DNA of 64,000 nucleotides, taken from Rhizobium indicum. Its GTDB lineage: Bacteria; Pseudomonadota; Alphaproteobacteria; Rhizobiales; Rhizobiaceae. Below are positions 43,577 to 52,683 of this stretch, piece by piece. The stretch is from positions 4,505,501 through 4,569,500 of the forward strand of contig NZ_CP054021.1 in assembly GCF_005862305.2 (NCBI RefSeq). Direction: 5' to 3'. Below the pieces are notes generated by a model that was not told the DNA's origin, made no database searches, and worked only from the letters and a program-made list of their open reading frames with translations. Every line of letters starts with the position of its first letter. Position 1 is the first letter of the stretch. Position numbers and translations under genes: made by a program.

Positions 43577-46500
43577 CAGAAGCGGACTTTGAGCGTGCCC
43601 TTGAAGGCGCGGCCCCAGCCGGGCACACCAGGGGTGATCTCGAAGTCCTCGTCGAGCAGGTTATAGGCGGCCGCCTCCAGCTCGATGCGCTTGTCGAACG
43701 GCTCCCAGACCAGATGGGCGTCGAGGCTCCAGTAGTCGTCGAGCTTGGTGCCAAACCGATCGCCGTCGCGCTCGCCGATATAGTTGGCGGCAACCGTTGC
43801 CTTGACCTTGGCTTCGTTGACCCAAGTCAGCGCAATCTGGCCCGAGTTCTGCGGTATGAAGGGAAGAGGGCCACCGTAGATCGGCTCAAGCGGATCCCGG
43901 TTTTCCGAATCCATATAGGCGTAGGTAGCCGAAAGGCCGAAACCACGGCCGAGCGCGACGTTTGCTGTGACGGCAGCGCGATCGATGCTGCCGCGCGAGA
44001 TCGGCAGGCTCGTATCCGACGGAAGCGAGATCATCGGAAAATCGATCGAGAAATCATGCAGTTCCTGGTGCTGATACTCGACCGAGGTGAAGAATCGATC
44101 GGTCCATTCGGCATCCCACTGCAGGGCGACCGTATCCGTGTAACCTCGCGGATTGGTGGAAAACTGGTTGGTTTGCAGCCCGAGGACGCCGATGGGGGCA
44201 AGGGTCGGAATCCCAATATCAAAGCTTTGACGCATGAAGGCAGCACGCAGCCAGTGGTTTTGAACCGGCGCCCAGGCGAGGCCGAAGCGCGGCTCCAGCC
44301 GGCTGATATCGATGCCGTCGCCCTCCAGGCGCGTGGCGAACAAGGCGTATTCGCCCTTGAGGTCCGGCGTGATCTCATGCAGCACATCGATATAGCCGCG
44401 GCCGATATCGATGGTGTTCTCGGTGCGATCGGTAGGAGCTGTCAAGCCTAGGAGCGTCGCATCGACGGTGCTGCTGGCATCCATCCAGCCGCCTTCGATG
44501 CCGTAGCGAAATGTCAACGGTCCGGTACCTATGGAATGGCTCAAAGCGCCGATGTAGGTTTGGGATTCGGTCTCCTGAGTGACGTTGGTAAAGGGTATGA
44601 TGAAGGGAACCCCTCTGCCGATAAACACTGGGTCCAGGTCGACATCAAGCGCGCTGTTCGTATTCGATTTGCTTCCTGAATAAAGCAGCGCTCCATTCAA
44701 CACGTTTTCATAGGCAAACGTGTGGCTCCAGCCGATGCCGGCATATGTGCTTTCTCGTACAGTCTCCTCTGTTGTGTAGAGAGGCAGCGGGATAGGCACA
44801 CGGAACAGGAGTTCCATGAACCCGGTGTTTGACGATAACGCGTTTAGAGTTCCGTCATTCTTCCCGTGGTTGACGAAGGCTACCACGCGATCATCTGGCG
44901 TGACCGTTGCCGTCAGATAACCGTTGGCACTCAGCAGCTTGTTATCCGTCTGGACACCGCCGAAATCCCGATAGTCGCGGTCGAGCGCCAGCTCTTCCCA
45001 GGTCAGGTTGCCATAGAAGCTGATCGGAATGGTCTCGTTCGAATAGCCTTGGATATCGGCTTCGCCGATGCGCCTCGTATGGCCGTCGACGCTGTTGATG
45101 CCGCCGCCGAGCGAGCCTTCGATGAAGGGCACATCGAACAGCGTTACCGAGCGCGAGCGGCCGGAAAGCATGTGCGGCGAAAGCAACAGGCCCTGGATGA
45201 AGGATGAGTAGCTCGACGCGTTGCCGCGGTTTTGGATGATATTGTCGTCGCTGAAGCTGGTCGCGTTGACGAAAGGAAAGATGCTGCCCTTGATCGACTG
45301 ATCGATATAACCGGTGCCGTTGAAAGGATCGAAGACGGCATCGCCGTAATAGCGGCCCCAGGCATCCAATCCTTGCAGGCGGAAGGCGTCGTTCAGAGTC
45401 GAACCGGCGCTCGCATTGGCGCCGAGGCCGCTGTAATCGCCGCCGCGGGCGCGCGAGCGGCGCAGGAATTCCTGCGCGTTGCGGATCGCGCCATCTGCAT
45501 CATAGTCGTCGATATCGATAGCGGTGCGGAAGGACGAGATGACCGGATCGTCATCGTCGAGGCGGTTGGCGTTGTCGAGCGCCTGTTCGGAGGGAAGCCG
45601 GTCGCCTTTTTCGTAATGGGCGGCTGCGAGCATGAACTGCGACTGCGAATGCGCGGGATTGGCGGTGCTGGCGGCAAGCAGATCTTGCAGCGCCTTGTCG
45701 CGCTCGCCGGACTGCAGGTAGTAGCGTCCGCGGGCAAGCAGGGCATGATCGAAGGACGGATCAAGCGCGATCGCGGTGTCGATTTCGCGCTTGGCTTCCT
45801 TCATGCGCGCCTGATCGAGATAGAGGATCGCAAGGTTGGCGTGCAGCAGCGGGTCCTGCGGATCGAGCTCGATCGCCTTCTTGAAGGCCTTTTCCGCTTC
45901 GCCATTGGCATCGCGCGAGCTTTGCAGCAGGCCGAGAGAATTCAGCGTGCCTGATGCGCCGGGGGCAAGCGCGATGGCGCGGTTCAGGTCCGCGAGCGCG
46001 CCGTTGATATCGCTTTCATAACTTGCCTTGTAGCCTGCACGGGCGGAGAGCGCCATCGGATGATCAGGGTCGAGCGACAGCGAGCGTTCTATCGCTTCCT
46101 TCATCTGCTCACGGTCGTCGGTGAGCTCCGCCAACTGGGCGCGGACCGCCGGCAGGGTCGGATCATCGGGATAGCGCTGCTCCGCTTTCTTGATGATCTC
46201 GAGCGCTGCGCGCGGGTTTTTTAGAAAGCCTGTCGTATAGGCCTCCATGATCGCGCCATAGGGGCCGGTGGTGTTGGCCGGCGGCTGTTCGGCATGGGCG
46301 GGGTCGGCCAGCGAACGGGCGAAATAGCCGCCATATTGGGCCATGTTGCGGCGTGTCGGGTCGAGATGCGGCAGGGCCTTCTGGAAGAGCTTGGCGGCAT
46401 CGCCATAACGCTTTTCCGAGCCGGCGATGGTGGCGTCGATCAAATTGACGCGCGCCTGCTGGGCTGCCGTCAGTTTGCGGCCGCGGATATTCTTCAGCGT

Positions 46501-47292
46501 TGCGGTTGCAGCCTGGCGTCCATCGAAGGCGCTCTGCACTTCGGCAAGTTCCAGCCAGTCTTCGGTCGTGCGGCGCTCCGGCGGCAGGGCCAGCAGGCGA
46601 TGGCGTTCGGTCGCCATGCGGTCGGCCCGTAGCGGCGAAGTCGGCATCAGGTCGAAGCCGTCGCGCAGGTCCAGATAGAAGAGCATCTGTTCGCGGTCGT
46701 CAGGATTGACGCTGATGATCTTGCTCGGCGCCTGGCCAATGGTCGCCACAGCCCCTTCGCCCTCGTTCACCTCGACGCTGCCCTGCGGGTTGCTGAGCGC
46801 CACGCGGCCTTCGAGCACAATCATCGAAGTCTTGTTGCCCTCGACCGTCATGGTCCAGTCGGTGCCGCGGATGGCGGCTGCGGCCGCAGGCGTTTCCACC
46901 GTCAGGCCCCGGCCGCCGCGCTCGGCGCGCGCCCAGATCGTTCCCGATTGCAGCTCCAGCGTCGTGTCGCCGCTCGCAGCCATCTTCTTGACCTGCAGCG
47001 AGGAATTGCGGCCAAGGCGAACCTGGGTGTGATCGGAAAAGACGATGGCGAGCTGGCCGTTGGCGTTGGTGCGCAACACGTCGCCGGTCAGGAGATCCTG
47101 ATTGATGTCGACGACGCGCCAGTTCGACACGTCGATGAAGCGGACTTCCTCGCCGGTCTTGCGGGCGATGACGGAACCGGCGACCGGTGTTGCACGCTGC
47201 ACCGGGTCGGCCATTGCCGACGGCGCGAAACCGGGCAAAGCAAGCGCCAGCGCCATGCCGGCGCGACAGATGTTACTGGAATAACTCCGCAT
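43576..47292 (-). CDS. FecR-TPR-outer-membrane barrel fusion
   Basis: A 1238-residue exported protein. Signal peptide at residues 1-27; FecR domain at about 60-170 (GDVLRTNANGQLAIVFSDHTQ, VETPAAAAAIRGTDWTM); TPR repeats at about 270-590 (for example ALSARAGYKASYESDINGAL, PLLHANLAILYLDQARMKEA); and a C-terminal region from about 630 made of alternating strands that ends in the Phe of LKVRF, as outer-membrane beta-barrels do. No TonB plug domain was seen. Start chosen at the signal peptide, with GAGG nearby. It precedes the CHASE2 cyclase in one operon. Role in envelope sensing is inference. Confidence 0.88.
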   Translation of the reverse strand: MRSYSSNICRAGMALALALPGFAPSAMADPVQRATPVAGSVIARKTGEEVRFIDVSNWRVVDINQDLLTGDVLRTNANGQLAIVFSDHTQVRLGRNSSLQVKKMAASGDTTLELQSGTIWARAERGGRGLTVETPAAAAAIRGTDWTMTVEGNKTSMIVLEGRVALSNPQGSVEVNEGEGAVATIGQAPSKIISVNPDDREQMLFYLDLRDGFDLMPTSPLRADRMATERHRLLALPPERRTTEDWLELAEVQSAFDGRQAATATLKNIRGRKLTAAQQARVNLIDATIAGSEKRYGDAAKLFQKALPHLDPTRRNMAQYGGYFARSLADPAHAEQPPANTTGPYGAIMEAYTTGFLKNPRAALEIIKKAEQRYPDDPTLPAVRAQLAELTDDREQMKEAIERSLSLDPDHPMALSARAGYKASYESDINGALADLNRAIALAPGASGTLNSLGLLQSSRDANGEAEKAFKKAIELDPQDPLLHANLAILYLDQARMKEAKREIDTAIALDPSFDHALLARGRYYLQSGERDKALQDLLAASTANPAHSQSQFMLAAAHYEKGDRLPSEQALDNANRLDDDDPVISSFRTAIDIDDYDADGAIRNAQEFLRRSRARGGDYSGLGANASAGSTLNDAFRLQGLDAWGRYYGDAVFDPFNGTGYIDQSIKGSIFPFVNATSFSDDNIIQNRGNASSYSSFIQGLLLSPHMLSGRSRSVTLFDVPFIEGSLGGGINSVDGHTRRIGEADIQGYSNETIPISFYGNLTWEELALDRDYRDFGGVQTDNKLLSANGYLTATVTPDDRVVAFVNHGKNDGTLNALSSNTGFMELLFRVPIPLPLYTTEETVRESTYAGIGWSHTFAYENVLNGALLYSGSKSNTNSALDVDLDPVFIGRGVPFIIPFTNVTQETESQTYIGALSHSIGTGPLTFRYGIEGGWMDASSTVDATLLGLTAPTDRTENTIDIGRGYIDVLHEITPDLKGEYALFATRLEGDGIDISRLEPRFGLAWAPVQNHWLRAAFMRQSFDIGIPTLAPIGVLGLQTNQFSTNPRGYTDTVALQWDAEWTDRFFTSVEYQHQELHDFSIDFPMISLPSDTSLPISRGSIDRAAVTANVALGRGFGLSATYAYMDSENRDPLEPIYGGPLPFIPQNSGQIALTWVNEAKVKATVAANYIGERDGDRFGTKLDDYWSLDAHLVWEPFDKRIELEAAAYNLLDEDFEITPGVPGWGRAFKGTLKVRF

Positions 47293-47355
47293 GTCCTCGA
47301 CCCCATACCCCACTTCCCCTTTGTCCGTGTAGAGTGGAAAAGTCAAGCGCGTTGC

Positions 47356-47404
47356 ACACGTGTTCTTGCTTTCGTTCCAAAGTGTACTATCAGGAATACA
47401 CTTT
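47356..47404. promoter_or_regulatory. Inverted repeats in the divergent promoter region
   Basis: AAAGTGTA (47379-47386) and TACACTTT (47397-47404) are perfect 8-base arms 10 bases apart. ACACGTGT (47356-47363) is a second palindrome. Both lie between the FecR-fusion gene and the PycTM-like gene and are candidate operators for shared control. Confidence 0.5.
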
Positions 47405-47421
47405 AGTGGTGGAGTATTCAC

Positions 47422-47961
47422 GTGAGCGAATTCGAAAGTGCAACTGAACTTATGCCAAGCGAACCGTCGACAGGTGATATCGGCGCCGGGTATTTCGACC
47501 ATATCAAGAAAATCAACGACATATTCTACGATCAGATAAAGATTTCCGATCAGAAGGCTGCCTATATCTTTACTTTCATGCTGGCCTTCCTGGTGAGTTC
47601 CGCCGAGGTGAGGGCAGTCTTCAGCCCGGCGCGCTACGCGAGCGGGGCACCTGGGAGCATGTTGTTTTCGGGCCTGCTTGCCGCCGCTTCGGTCTTTTCC
47701 ATCCTGTCGGCAATCCTCGTCGTGCTGCCGCGCCGTCTCGACACATCAACCTCGCTGTTCTGGGGCGCCTGGCTGAACCACCGCGACCTGTTCTTCGAGG
47801 CGGCACTGCGGCGCGACGAACGTTATCTCTTCGACCAATATCTCGAAAACGCCAACATCCTCTCCGCCATCGCCCGCAGCAAATACCGCTGCGTCACCTT
47901 CGCATTCCGCGGGTTGATGGTGAGTGTGATCGCCTATGTGCTGCTGTTGGTGGCGGTCTGA
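47422..47961 (+). CDS. PycTM-like (Pycsar effector type) membrane protein
   Basis: A 179-residue protein. The order of features fits the PycTM family: a helix with ISDQKAAYIFTFMLAFLVSS (polar start then first membrane segment), a second hydrophobic pair (LLAAASVFSILSAILVVLP), a cytosolic stretch with FWGAWLNHRDLFFEAALRRDERYLFDQY, and a last helix after SKYRCVTFAFRGLM. In Pycsar defence such proteins are membrane-disrupting effectors activated by cyclic nucleotides. The start is GTG. Divergent from the FecR-fusion/cyclase operon. Family call is by eye. Confidence 0.7.
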   Translation: MSEFESATELMPSEPSTGDIGAGYFDHIKKINDIFYDQIKISDQKAAYIFTFMLAFLVSSAEVRAVFSPARYASGAPGSMLFSGLLAAASVFSILSAILVVLPRRLDTSTSLFWGAWLNHRDLFFEAALRRDERYLFDQYLENANILSAIARSKYRCVTFAFRGLMVSVIAYVLLLVAV

Positions 47962-48086
47962 CGGGGTTGTTAACACCTTCATTTGCCTTCGCTTGCCGCT
48001 CAAGGCGTTCGTCGCTGCCGAGTGCAAGAACGAAGAGGATGGCATAGGTCTGAGGGGTGCGGGCGCGCCGAGGTGCGCCCGTCGTT

Positions 48087-48575
48087 TTAACCCTCGACTT
48101 CGAGGACAAGTTCAAGTTCGATCGGCACACCTAAAGGCAGGCTAGCGACGCCGAGCACGACGCGGCCAGAAAGCTTTTCCTCACCGAAGACCGCAAGCAG
48201 CATTTCGGATGCTCCGTCCGCGACCTTCGGATGGTCGCGGAAATCGCCTTCGGTGGCGATGTAGACGCCGAGCTTGACGACCCTGACGACGCTGTCCAAT
48301 GAGCCCAGATAATCCCTGGCGGCCGCGAGCGCGCTCAGCGTTGCCGTTTCGGCGGCCTTCCTGCCGTCTTCGGCCGTCAGCGCGCCGCCGACGCGGCCGA
48401 TATAGCGGGGCTTGCGGTCGACGACCGGCAGCATACCGCTGAAGAAGACCAGCTTGCCGGTTCTGACCGCCTCGACATAGGCCCCGAAGGGCGTCGGCGG
48501 CGGGGGAAGCGTGATGCCGAGTTCCTGCAGCCGCCGTTCCGCGCCGGCTGCCTCAGCTTTCGTATGGTCTACCAT
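48087..48575 (-). CDS. RidA-family protein
   Basis: A 162-residue YjgF/YER057c/RidA-like protein: RLQELGITLPPPPTPFGAYVEAVRTG, VFFSGMLPV, and IELELVLEVEG at the end. The canonical catalytic Arg of RidA near the C terminus is not evident, so it is probably a member of a divergent subgroup. Members hydrolyse reactive enamines or related intermediates. It overlaps the SDR gene upstream by seven bases and is co-transcribed with it. Confidence 0.87.
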   Translation of the reverse strand: MVDHTKAEAAGAERRLQELGITLPPPPTPFGAYVEAVRTGKLVFFSGMLPVVDRKPRYIGRVGGALTAEDGRKAAETATLSALAAARDYLGSLDSVVRVVKLGVYIATEGDFRDHPKVADGASEMLLAVFGEEKLSGRVVLGVASLPLGVPIELELVLEVEG

Positions 48576-49294
48576 TTGCCCAGATGTGCGCCGCCGTCGA
48601 CGTGCAGCACCTCCCCTGTTATGCGCGGAGCTTCGGTGAGGAAGACGACGGCATCGGCGATCTCCTCGACGTTGGAAATGCCTGCCATCGGCGACAGCGT
48701 CCTCAGGAAGTCCTTCGGATTGTCCTTATGCAATGGCGTATCCACCACACCGGGAGCGACGATATTGAAGCGAATTTTCTCGTTCGCATATTCCATCGCC
48801 AGGTTCTTGGAGATGGCGTTGATGCCGCCCTTTGTCATCATCGATACTGAGGCGGAGAAGCCGGCGATCGGATGATCGGTCAATGGGGTGGTGATGCTGA
48901 CGACGCTGCCGCCCGTTTTCTGCGCGAGCATCTGCCTGACGACCTGTTGCGTTAGGTGGATGAAACCTTCGAGATTGGTCGAGGACAATTTCTCGAAGTC
49001 GGCCATCGTGAACTCGACGAACGGCTTGGCTAGAAAAATGCCGGCATTGTTGACGAGCGCGTCGATCGAGCCGAAGCGGTCGATTGCAGTCCTTGCCACC
49101 CGCGCTGCGGTTTCGGCATCGCCGATGTCGCCATCGACGAGCGCCAGCCTGTCCGAGGCGTGGAAAGCCTCCGAGGCGCTGACCTGGCGCGAGGTGGCGA
49201 CGACATTGTAGCCGCGCTGGATGAAGGCGTTGACGAGGCCGGCTCCGATACCCTGGGAGGCGCCCGTCACGATGGCTGTTTTTCTCGTAGTCAT
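48569..49294 (-). CDS. Short-chain dehydrogenase/reductase
   Basis: A 241-residue Rossmann-fold oxidoreductase: TGASQGIGAGL (coenzyme loop), LVNNAGIFLA, catalytic Ser in VVSITTPLTDH region and the Lys in MMTKGGINAISKN. The usual YxxxK reads MxxxK, so the catalytic Tyr seems to be replaced by Met; see the findings. Start with GGAGAT upstream. First gene of a two-gene unit with RidA, divergent from a LysR regulator. Confidence 0.85.
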   Translation of the reverse strand: MTTRKTAIVTGASQGIGAGLVNAFIQRGYNVVATSRQVSASEAFHASDRLALVDGDIGDAETAARVARTAIDRFGSIDALVNNAGIFLAKPFVEFTMADFEKLSSTNLEGFIHLTQQVVRQMLAQKTGGSVVSITTPLTDHPIAGFSASVSMMTKGGINAISKNLAMEYANEKIRFNIVAPGVVDTPLHKDNPKDFLRTLSPMAGISNVEEIADAVVFLTEAPRITGEVLHVDGGAHLGKW

Positions 49295-49488
49295 GCTGAT
49301 CTCCATAATCTGGTTCGGGCAACGCGGGCCTTGCGGCTGCAAAGGCGGGGTCGCTCGAGATGGGGCTGCTGCGAATGCGCCTCCATCCGGTTGTGGTTAT
49401 TTTCGCAAGGTGAATATGGCGAAAACTCCATTACGCGATTAGATGGAAATATCTGGATTCTCTTTTGCATCCATGCAAAAATCAGTGC

Positions 49489-50391
49489 ATGGCCGATCTT
49501 AACGACATCGCCGTTTTCGTAAAGGTGGCGCAGTATGGCAGCTTCAGCCGCGCTGCCCATTCCCTCGGCATGCCGGTATCGACCGTCAGCCGGAAGGTGA
49601 CGTCGCTGGAGGAGCAGCTCGGCGTGACGCTTATGCAGCGGACGACCCGCAAGCTGAGCCTGACCGCGCAGGGCCGGGCCTATTACGACAGGTGCAGCGA
49701 ACCGCTCGCCCATCTCCTCGACGCCGAGCAGGCGCTCACCGAGACACAGAGAAAACCGGAAGGTCTGCTGAAGATCTCCGTGCCTGTCATCTTCGGGCAG
49801 GAGGTGTTCTACGAATTCATCTCATCCTTCCTGAAGACCTATCCCGATATCCAGATCGATCTCTTCGTCACCAACCTGTTTCTCGATCTGATCGCTGAGA
49901 ATGTCGATCTCGCCATCCGCTTCGGCGAACTTAAGGATTCCTCCATCGTGGCGCAGCGGCTCGGAAAGAGCGTGCGTTATCTGGTTGCCGCGCCGGACTA
50001 TCTGAAGGGCAGGGTGCTTCCCTCAAAGCCGGAAGAGCTGAAGGACCATCAGTGCGTGCTCTTGAACGGCCGCAACGGCGAGGCGGAATGGCATCTCGTG
50101 AGCCGTCGCAAATCGGTTCGCCTGCATGTGTCGGGGTCGGTATCGAGCCGGGATTTCGACGCGGTGAGCGCCTTCACCTATCGCGGACACGGCATTGGCC
50201 TGCTGCCTTCGACATATTGCGACGAGCAGATCAGAAGAGGCGAACTCGTCCGTCTGCTGCCGGACTGGTCGTCCGAGGAAATTTTCGTGCACGCCGTCTA
50301 TCCCACGCGCCGCTTCCTGCCCTCCCGATTGCAGGTCTTTCTCGAGGCGCTGAAAGCATGGAAGACCCCCTTGTGGCTTCCCTTGCATTGA
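49489..50391 (+). CDS. LysR-family transcriptional regulator
   Basis: A 300-residue LTTR: winged helix at residues 1-65 (LNDIAVFVKVAQYGSFSRAAHSLGMPVSTVSRKVTSLEEQLG), then a CrgA-type substrate domain (SVPVIFGQEVFYEFISSFLKTYPDIQIDLF). Divergent from the SDR-RidA pair, which it probably controls. Confidence 0.92.
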   Translation: MADLNDIAVFVKVAQYGSFSRAAHSLGMPVSTVSRKVTSLEEQLGVTLMQRTTRKLSLTAQGRAYYDRCSEPLAHLLDAEQALTETQRKPEGLLKISVPVIFGQEVFYEFISSFLKTYPDIQIDLFVTNLFLDLIAENVDLAIRFGELKDSSIVAQRLGKSVRYLVAAPDYLKGRVLPSKPEELKDHQCVLLNGRNGEAEWHLVSRRKSVRLHVSGSVSSRDFDAVSAFTYRGHGIGLLPSTYCDEQIRRGELVRLLPDWSSEEIFVHAVYPTRRFLPSRLQVFLEALKAWKTPLWLPLH

Positions 50392-50504
50392 AGGCTTCCG
50401 ATTCCATCACCGAAAATTGAAGCCGTGCGCCTGGGCGAGCGTCCTCCCTCGGCCAAGCTGTGTTAGAGTTCGCTGGCTTGGATGGCGCAGGGATTGGATT
50501 GCCA

Positions 50505-51281
50505 ATGCTGACGACACTTGCGGTGCTTATGGGTCTTTCCGGCCTCGTCCCCATCGCGCAGGCGGGGGGAAGCGAGGTCGATGTGACCCTCGTGCTTGCC
50601 GTCGATACCTCGCGGTCGATGGACTTCGAGGAGATCGGCATCCAGCGCGAGGGTTATGTCGAAGCGCTCAAGCACAGGGAATTCATCGACGCGGTCAAGG
50701 GCGGGCTGACCGGCCGCATCGCCATCAGCTATTTCGAATGGGCAGGCTATGTCGTCCAGGATTCCGTCATCGACTGGCAGGTGATCGAGACGGAAGAGGA
50801 TGCGATTGCTTTTGCCGATAAACTCGAGGCCCGGCCGATTGCCACGCAGCGGCGCACATCGATCTCCACCGCGATCGCCCAAGGCGCCAGCATGATCGTT
50901 TCCAGTCCCTTTCAATCCAGGCGGCAGGTGATCGATGTCTCCGGCGATGGGCCGAACAATTCCGGCAATCCCGTCACTCCCGCCCGCGACAAGGCGGTGG
51001 AAGCCGGCATGATCATCAATGGCCTCGCCATCATGCTGCGGCCATCCGATGCGCCCAACGGGCTCGATAAATATTATGCGGATTGCGTGATTGGCGGTCC
51101 CGGCGCCTTCGTGCTGCCGGTGCGCAAGATCGAGGATTTCGCCGTTGCCGTGCGCCGCAAGCTGGTGCTGGAGATCAGCGGCATTTCCCCACCGGCGACG
51201 ATGCAGAAAACAGCCGGCGCCGAGACGGGTGCCGACTGCCTGATCGGTGAGAAGCAATGGCGGGACATCTTCGACCGTTGA
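50505..51281 (+). CDS. DUF1194 (von Willebrand A-like) exported protein
   Basis: A 258-residue protein with a signal peptide (MLTTLAVLMGLSGLVPIAQA-GG). The mature part starts VDVTLVLAVDTSRSMDFEE, a VWA fold with a MIDAS-like DxSxS motif, and continues RQVIDVSGDGPNNSG. Matches the DUF1194 family. The ATG at the signal peptide was chosen; a GTG 15 codons earlier is open. Ribosome site weak. Function unknown; probably periplasmic ligand or metal-ion binding. Confidence 0.85.
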   Translation: MLTTLAVLMGLSGLVPIAQAGGSEVDVTLVLAVDTSRSMDFEEIGIQREGYVEALKHREFIDAVKGGLTGRIAISYFEWAGYVVQDSVIDWQVIETEEDAIAFADKLEARPIATQRRTSISTAIAQGASMIVSSPFQSRRQVIDVSGDGPNNSGNPVTPARDKAVEAGMIINGLAIMLRPSDAPNGLDKYYADCVIGGPGAFVLPVRKIEDFAVAVRRKLVLEISGISPPATMQKTAGAETGADCLIGEKQWRDIFDR

Positions 51282-51295
51282 TGTCAGAACAGGAT

Positions 51296-51395
51296 GATTT
51301 TAGGCCGGGTCGGCCTAAAATCTCAATCCCGTCCTGAATTAGATAGTTAGAGCATGATGTCGTCCGAAAACCGCGCACTTTTCGGCATCATGCTC
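51296..51395. repeat. Composite intergenic element of two hairpins
   Basis: GATTTTAGGCCG/CGGCCTAAAATC, 12 bp with a 3-base loop (51296-51322), is followed by the GAGCATGAT/ATCATGCTC element with inner CCGAAAA/TTTTCGG arms (51350-51395). The second half matches the repeat at 35118-35165. It separates the DUF1194 gene from ampC and may also terminate both transcripts. Confidence 0.78.
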
Positions 51396-51402
51396 TACCG
51401 GG

Positions 51403-52560
51403 TCAGCGCGCCGAAGTTATATCAGTCAGTATCTGGTAGGCGGCAGAGACGCGGTCCTCGTTGGGATAGTTTTTGTTGGCCAGAATGACGATACCAACTC
51501 GCTCATTCGGGATGAACGCGACATATGCGCCGAAACCATTCGTGGAACCGGTTTTATTGATCCAGACATCGTCACGCGGTTTCATTGCGGGCATCAGTTG
51601 CTTGACGGGAATGGTCTTGAGCATCGCGCTGGAATTGTTGTCCATCAACGTCGTCAATGTCGCGGGATAGGAATACTGTTCCCAAATAAGGTCTTGGGTC
51701 ATCGCGCCGACATCGAAATATCCCTTGTGCGTATTCGTGATCGCCTGCTGCAGCTTCTCGTCCAGCTCGACCAAACCCATGTTCGCGTCGATGAACCGGA
51801 TCATGTCGCTTGCGGTGGATTTCACTCCGTAGGCCTCGGACGAAAGAATGGCAGGTGTCATCCGAGCCGGCTCACCGCTTCGCTTGTAGCCTTGGGCATA
51901 GTCGACCATCCGCGATTTCGGCACATCAATAAACGTGCTTTTCAATCCAAGGGAGGGAAACAATTGGTCTTCCATAAGAGCTGCGAAGTCTTTGCCCATG
52001 CTTTTTGCCGTTATATATCCGAGCGCGCCGATGCTTGGATTGGCGTATGTTCGGCGCGTTCCGGCGGCAAATGATGGTTTCCAGGTTGCGAGATATTCCA
52101 TCAGCTGCTTTTCGGTTTTGACTTCGTCGGGAAATTGCAGCGGAAATCCACCAGCCGTATGGGTGCCCAAATCCATCAGCACGACATCGCCGAACGGCTT
52201 TCCTTTCATCGACGGAAGATATTTGCTTGCCTTGTCCGACAGCGAAAGTCGGCCGGTCACGTCCGCGTAGGAGGTGAGGGTGACTGTAAAGGTTTTGCTG
52301 ATCGATCCCAGTTCGAACATGGTCGCCGGGGTGACGGGCCTGTCAGTGTCCTTCGACTCGACGCCGTAGTTGAAGATGTGGTTCTGTCCGTCAGCGGTGA
52401 TGGCAACGGCAATGCCCGGAATGCCGTATTTATCCATGATTGGTTTTATCGCGGCGTCCGAGATGGCTTTTAGTTTCAGCTCGTCAGCCGCAAAGCCACT
52501 TGTGGAAATGCATGTCGAGACCAATGCGGCCGATAGAATTCCTATCCAATCACGCGTCAT
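51403..52560 (-). CDS. ampC: Class C beta-lactamase (AmpC)
   Basis: A 385-residue periplasmic serine beta-lactamase. Signal peptide, then the class C motifs: SISK (nucleophile Ser and Lys) in FELGSISKTFTV, YAN in RRTYANPSIGALGY, and KTG in WINKTGSTNGFGAYV. Length and motifs agree with active AmpC; it hydrolyses cephalosporins and penicillins. Start supported by GAGG. Divergent from the AmpR-like regulator, the standard inducible arrangement. Confidence 0.95.
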   Translation of the reverse strand: MTRDWIGILSAALVSTCISTSGFAADELKLKAISDAAIKPIMDKYGIPGIAVAITADGQNHIFNYGVESKDTDRPVTPATMFELGSISKTFTVTLTSYADVTGRLSLSDKASKYLPSMKGKPFGDVVLMDLGTHTAGGFPLQFPDEVKTEKQLMEYLATWKPSFAAGTRRTYANPSIGALGYITAKSMGKDFAALMEDQLFPSLGLKSTFIDVPKSRMVDYAQGYKRSGEPARMTPAILSSEAYGVKSTASDMIRFIDANMGLVELDEKLQQAITNTHKGYFDVGAMTQDLIWEQYSYPATLTTLMDNNSSAMLKTIPVKQLMPAMKPRDDVWINKTGSTNGFGAYVAFIPNERVGIVILANKNYPNEDRVSAAYQILTDITSAR

Positions 52561-52683
52561 TTCTTCATCCTCTAAAAGCAGCTTCATCAGCGCAAAGGCG
52601 CATGAGGACGGCATTTAATGGCACTGTTTTGCGGCAGCAAACGATGATATCTCGGAGGAGATCCAAGAAAATCTAGGGCTAAG

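Noticed and set aside
50505..51281. DUF1194 protein as a Mg-chelatase-like or defence VWA protein
   Set aside because: It has a signal peptide and no partner AAA+ ATPase nearby, so it is a periplasmic protein of unknown role.
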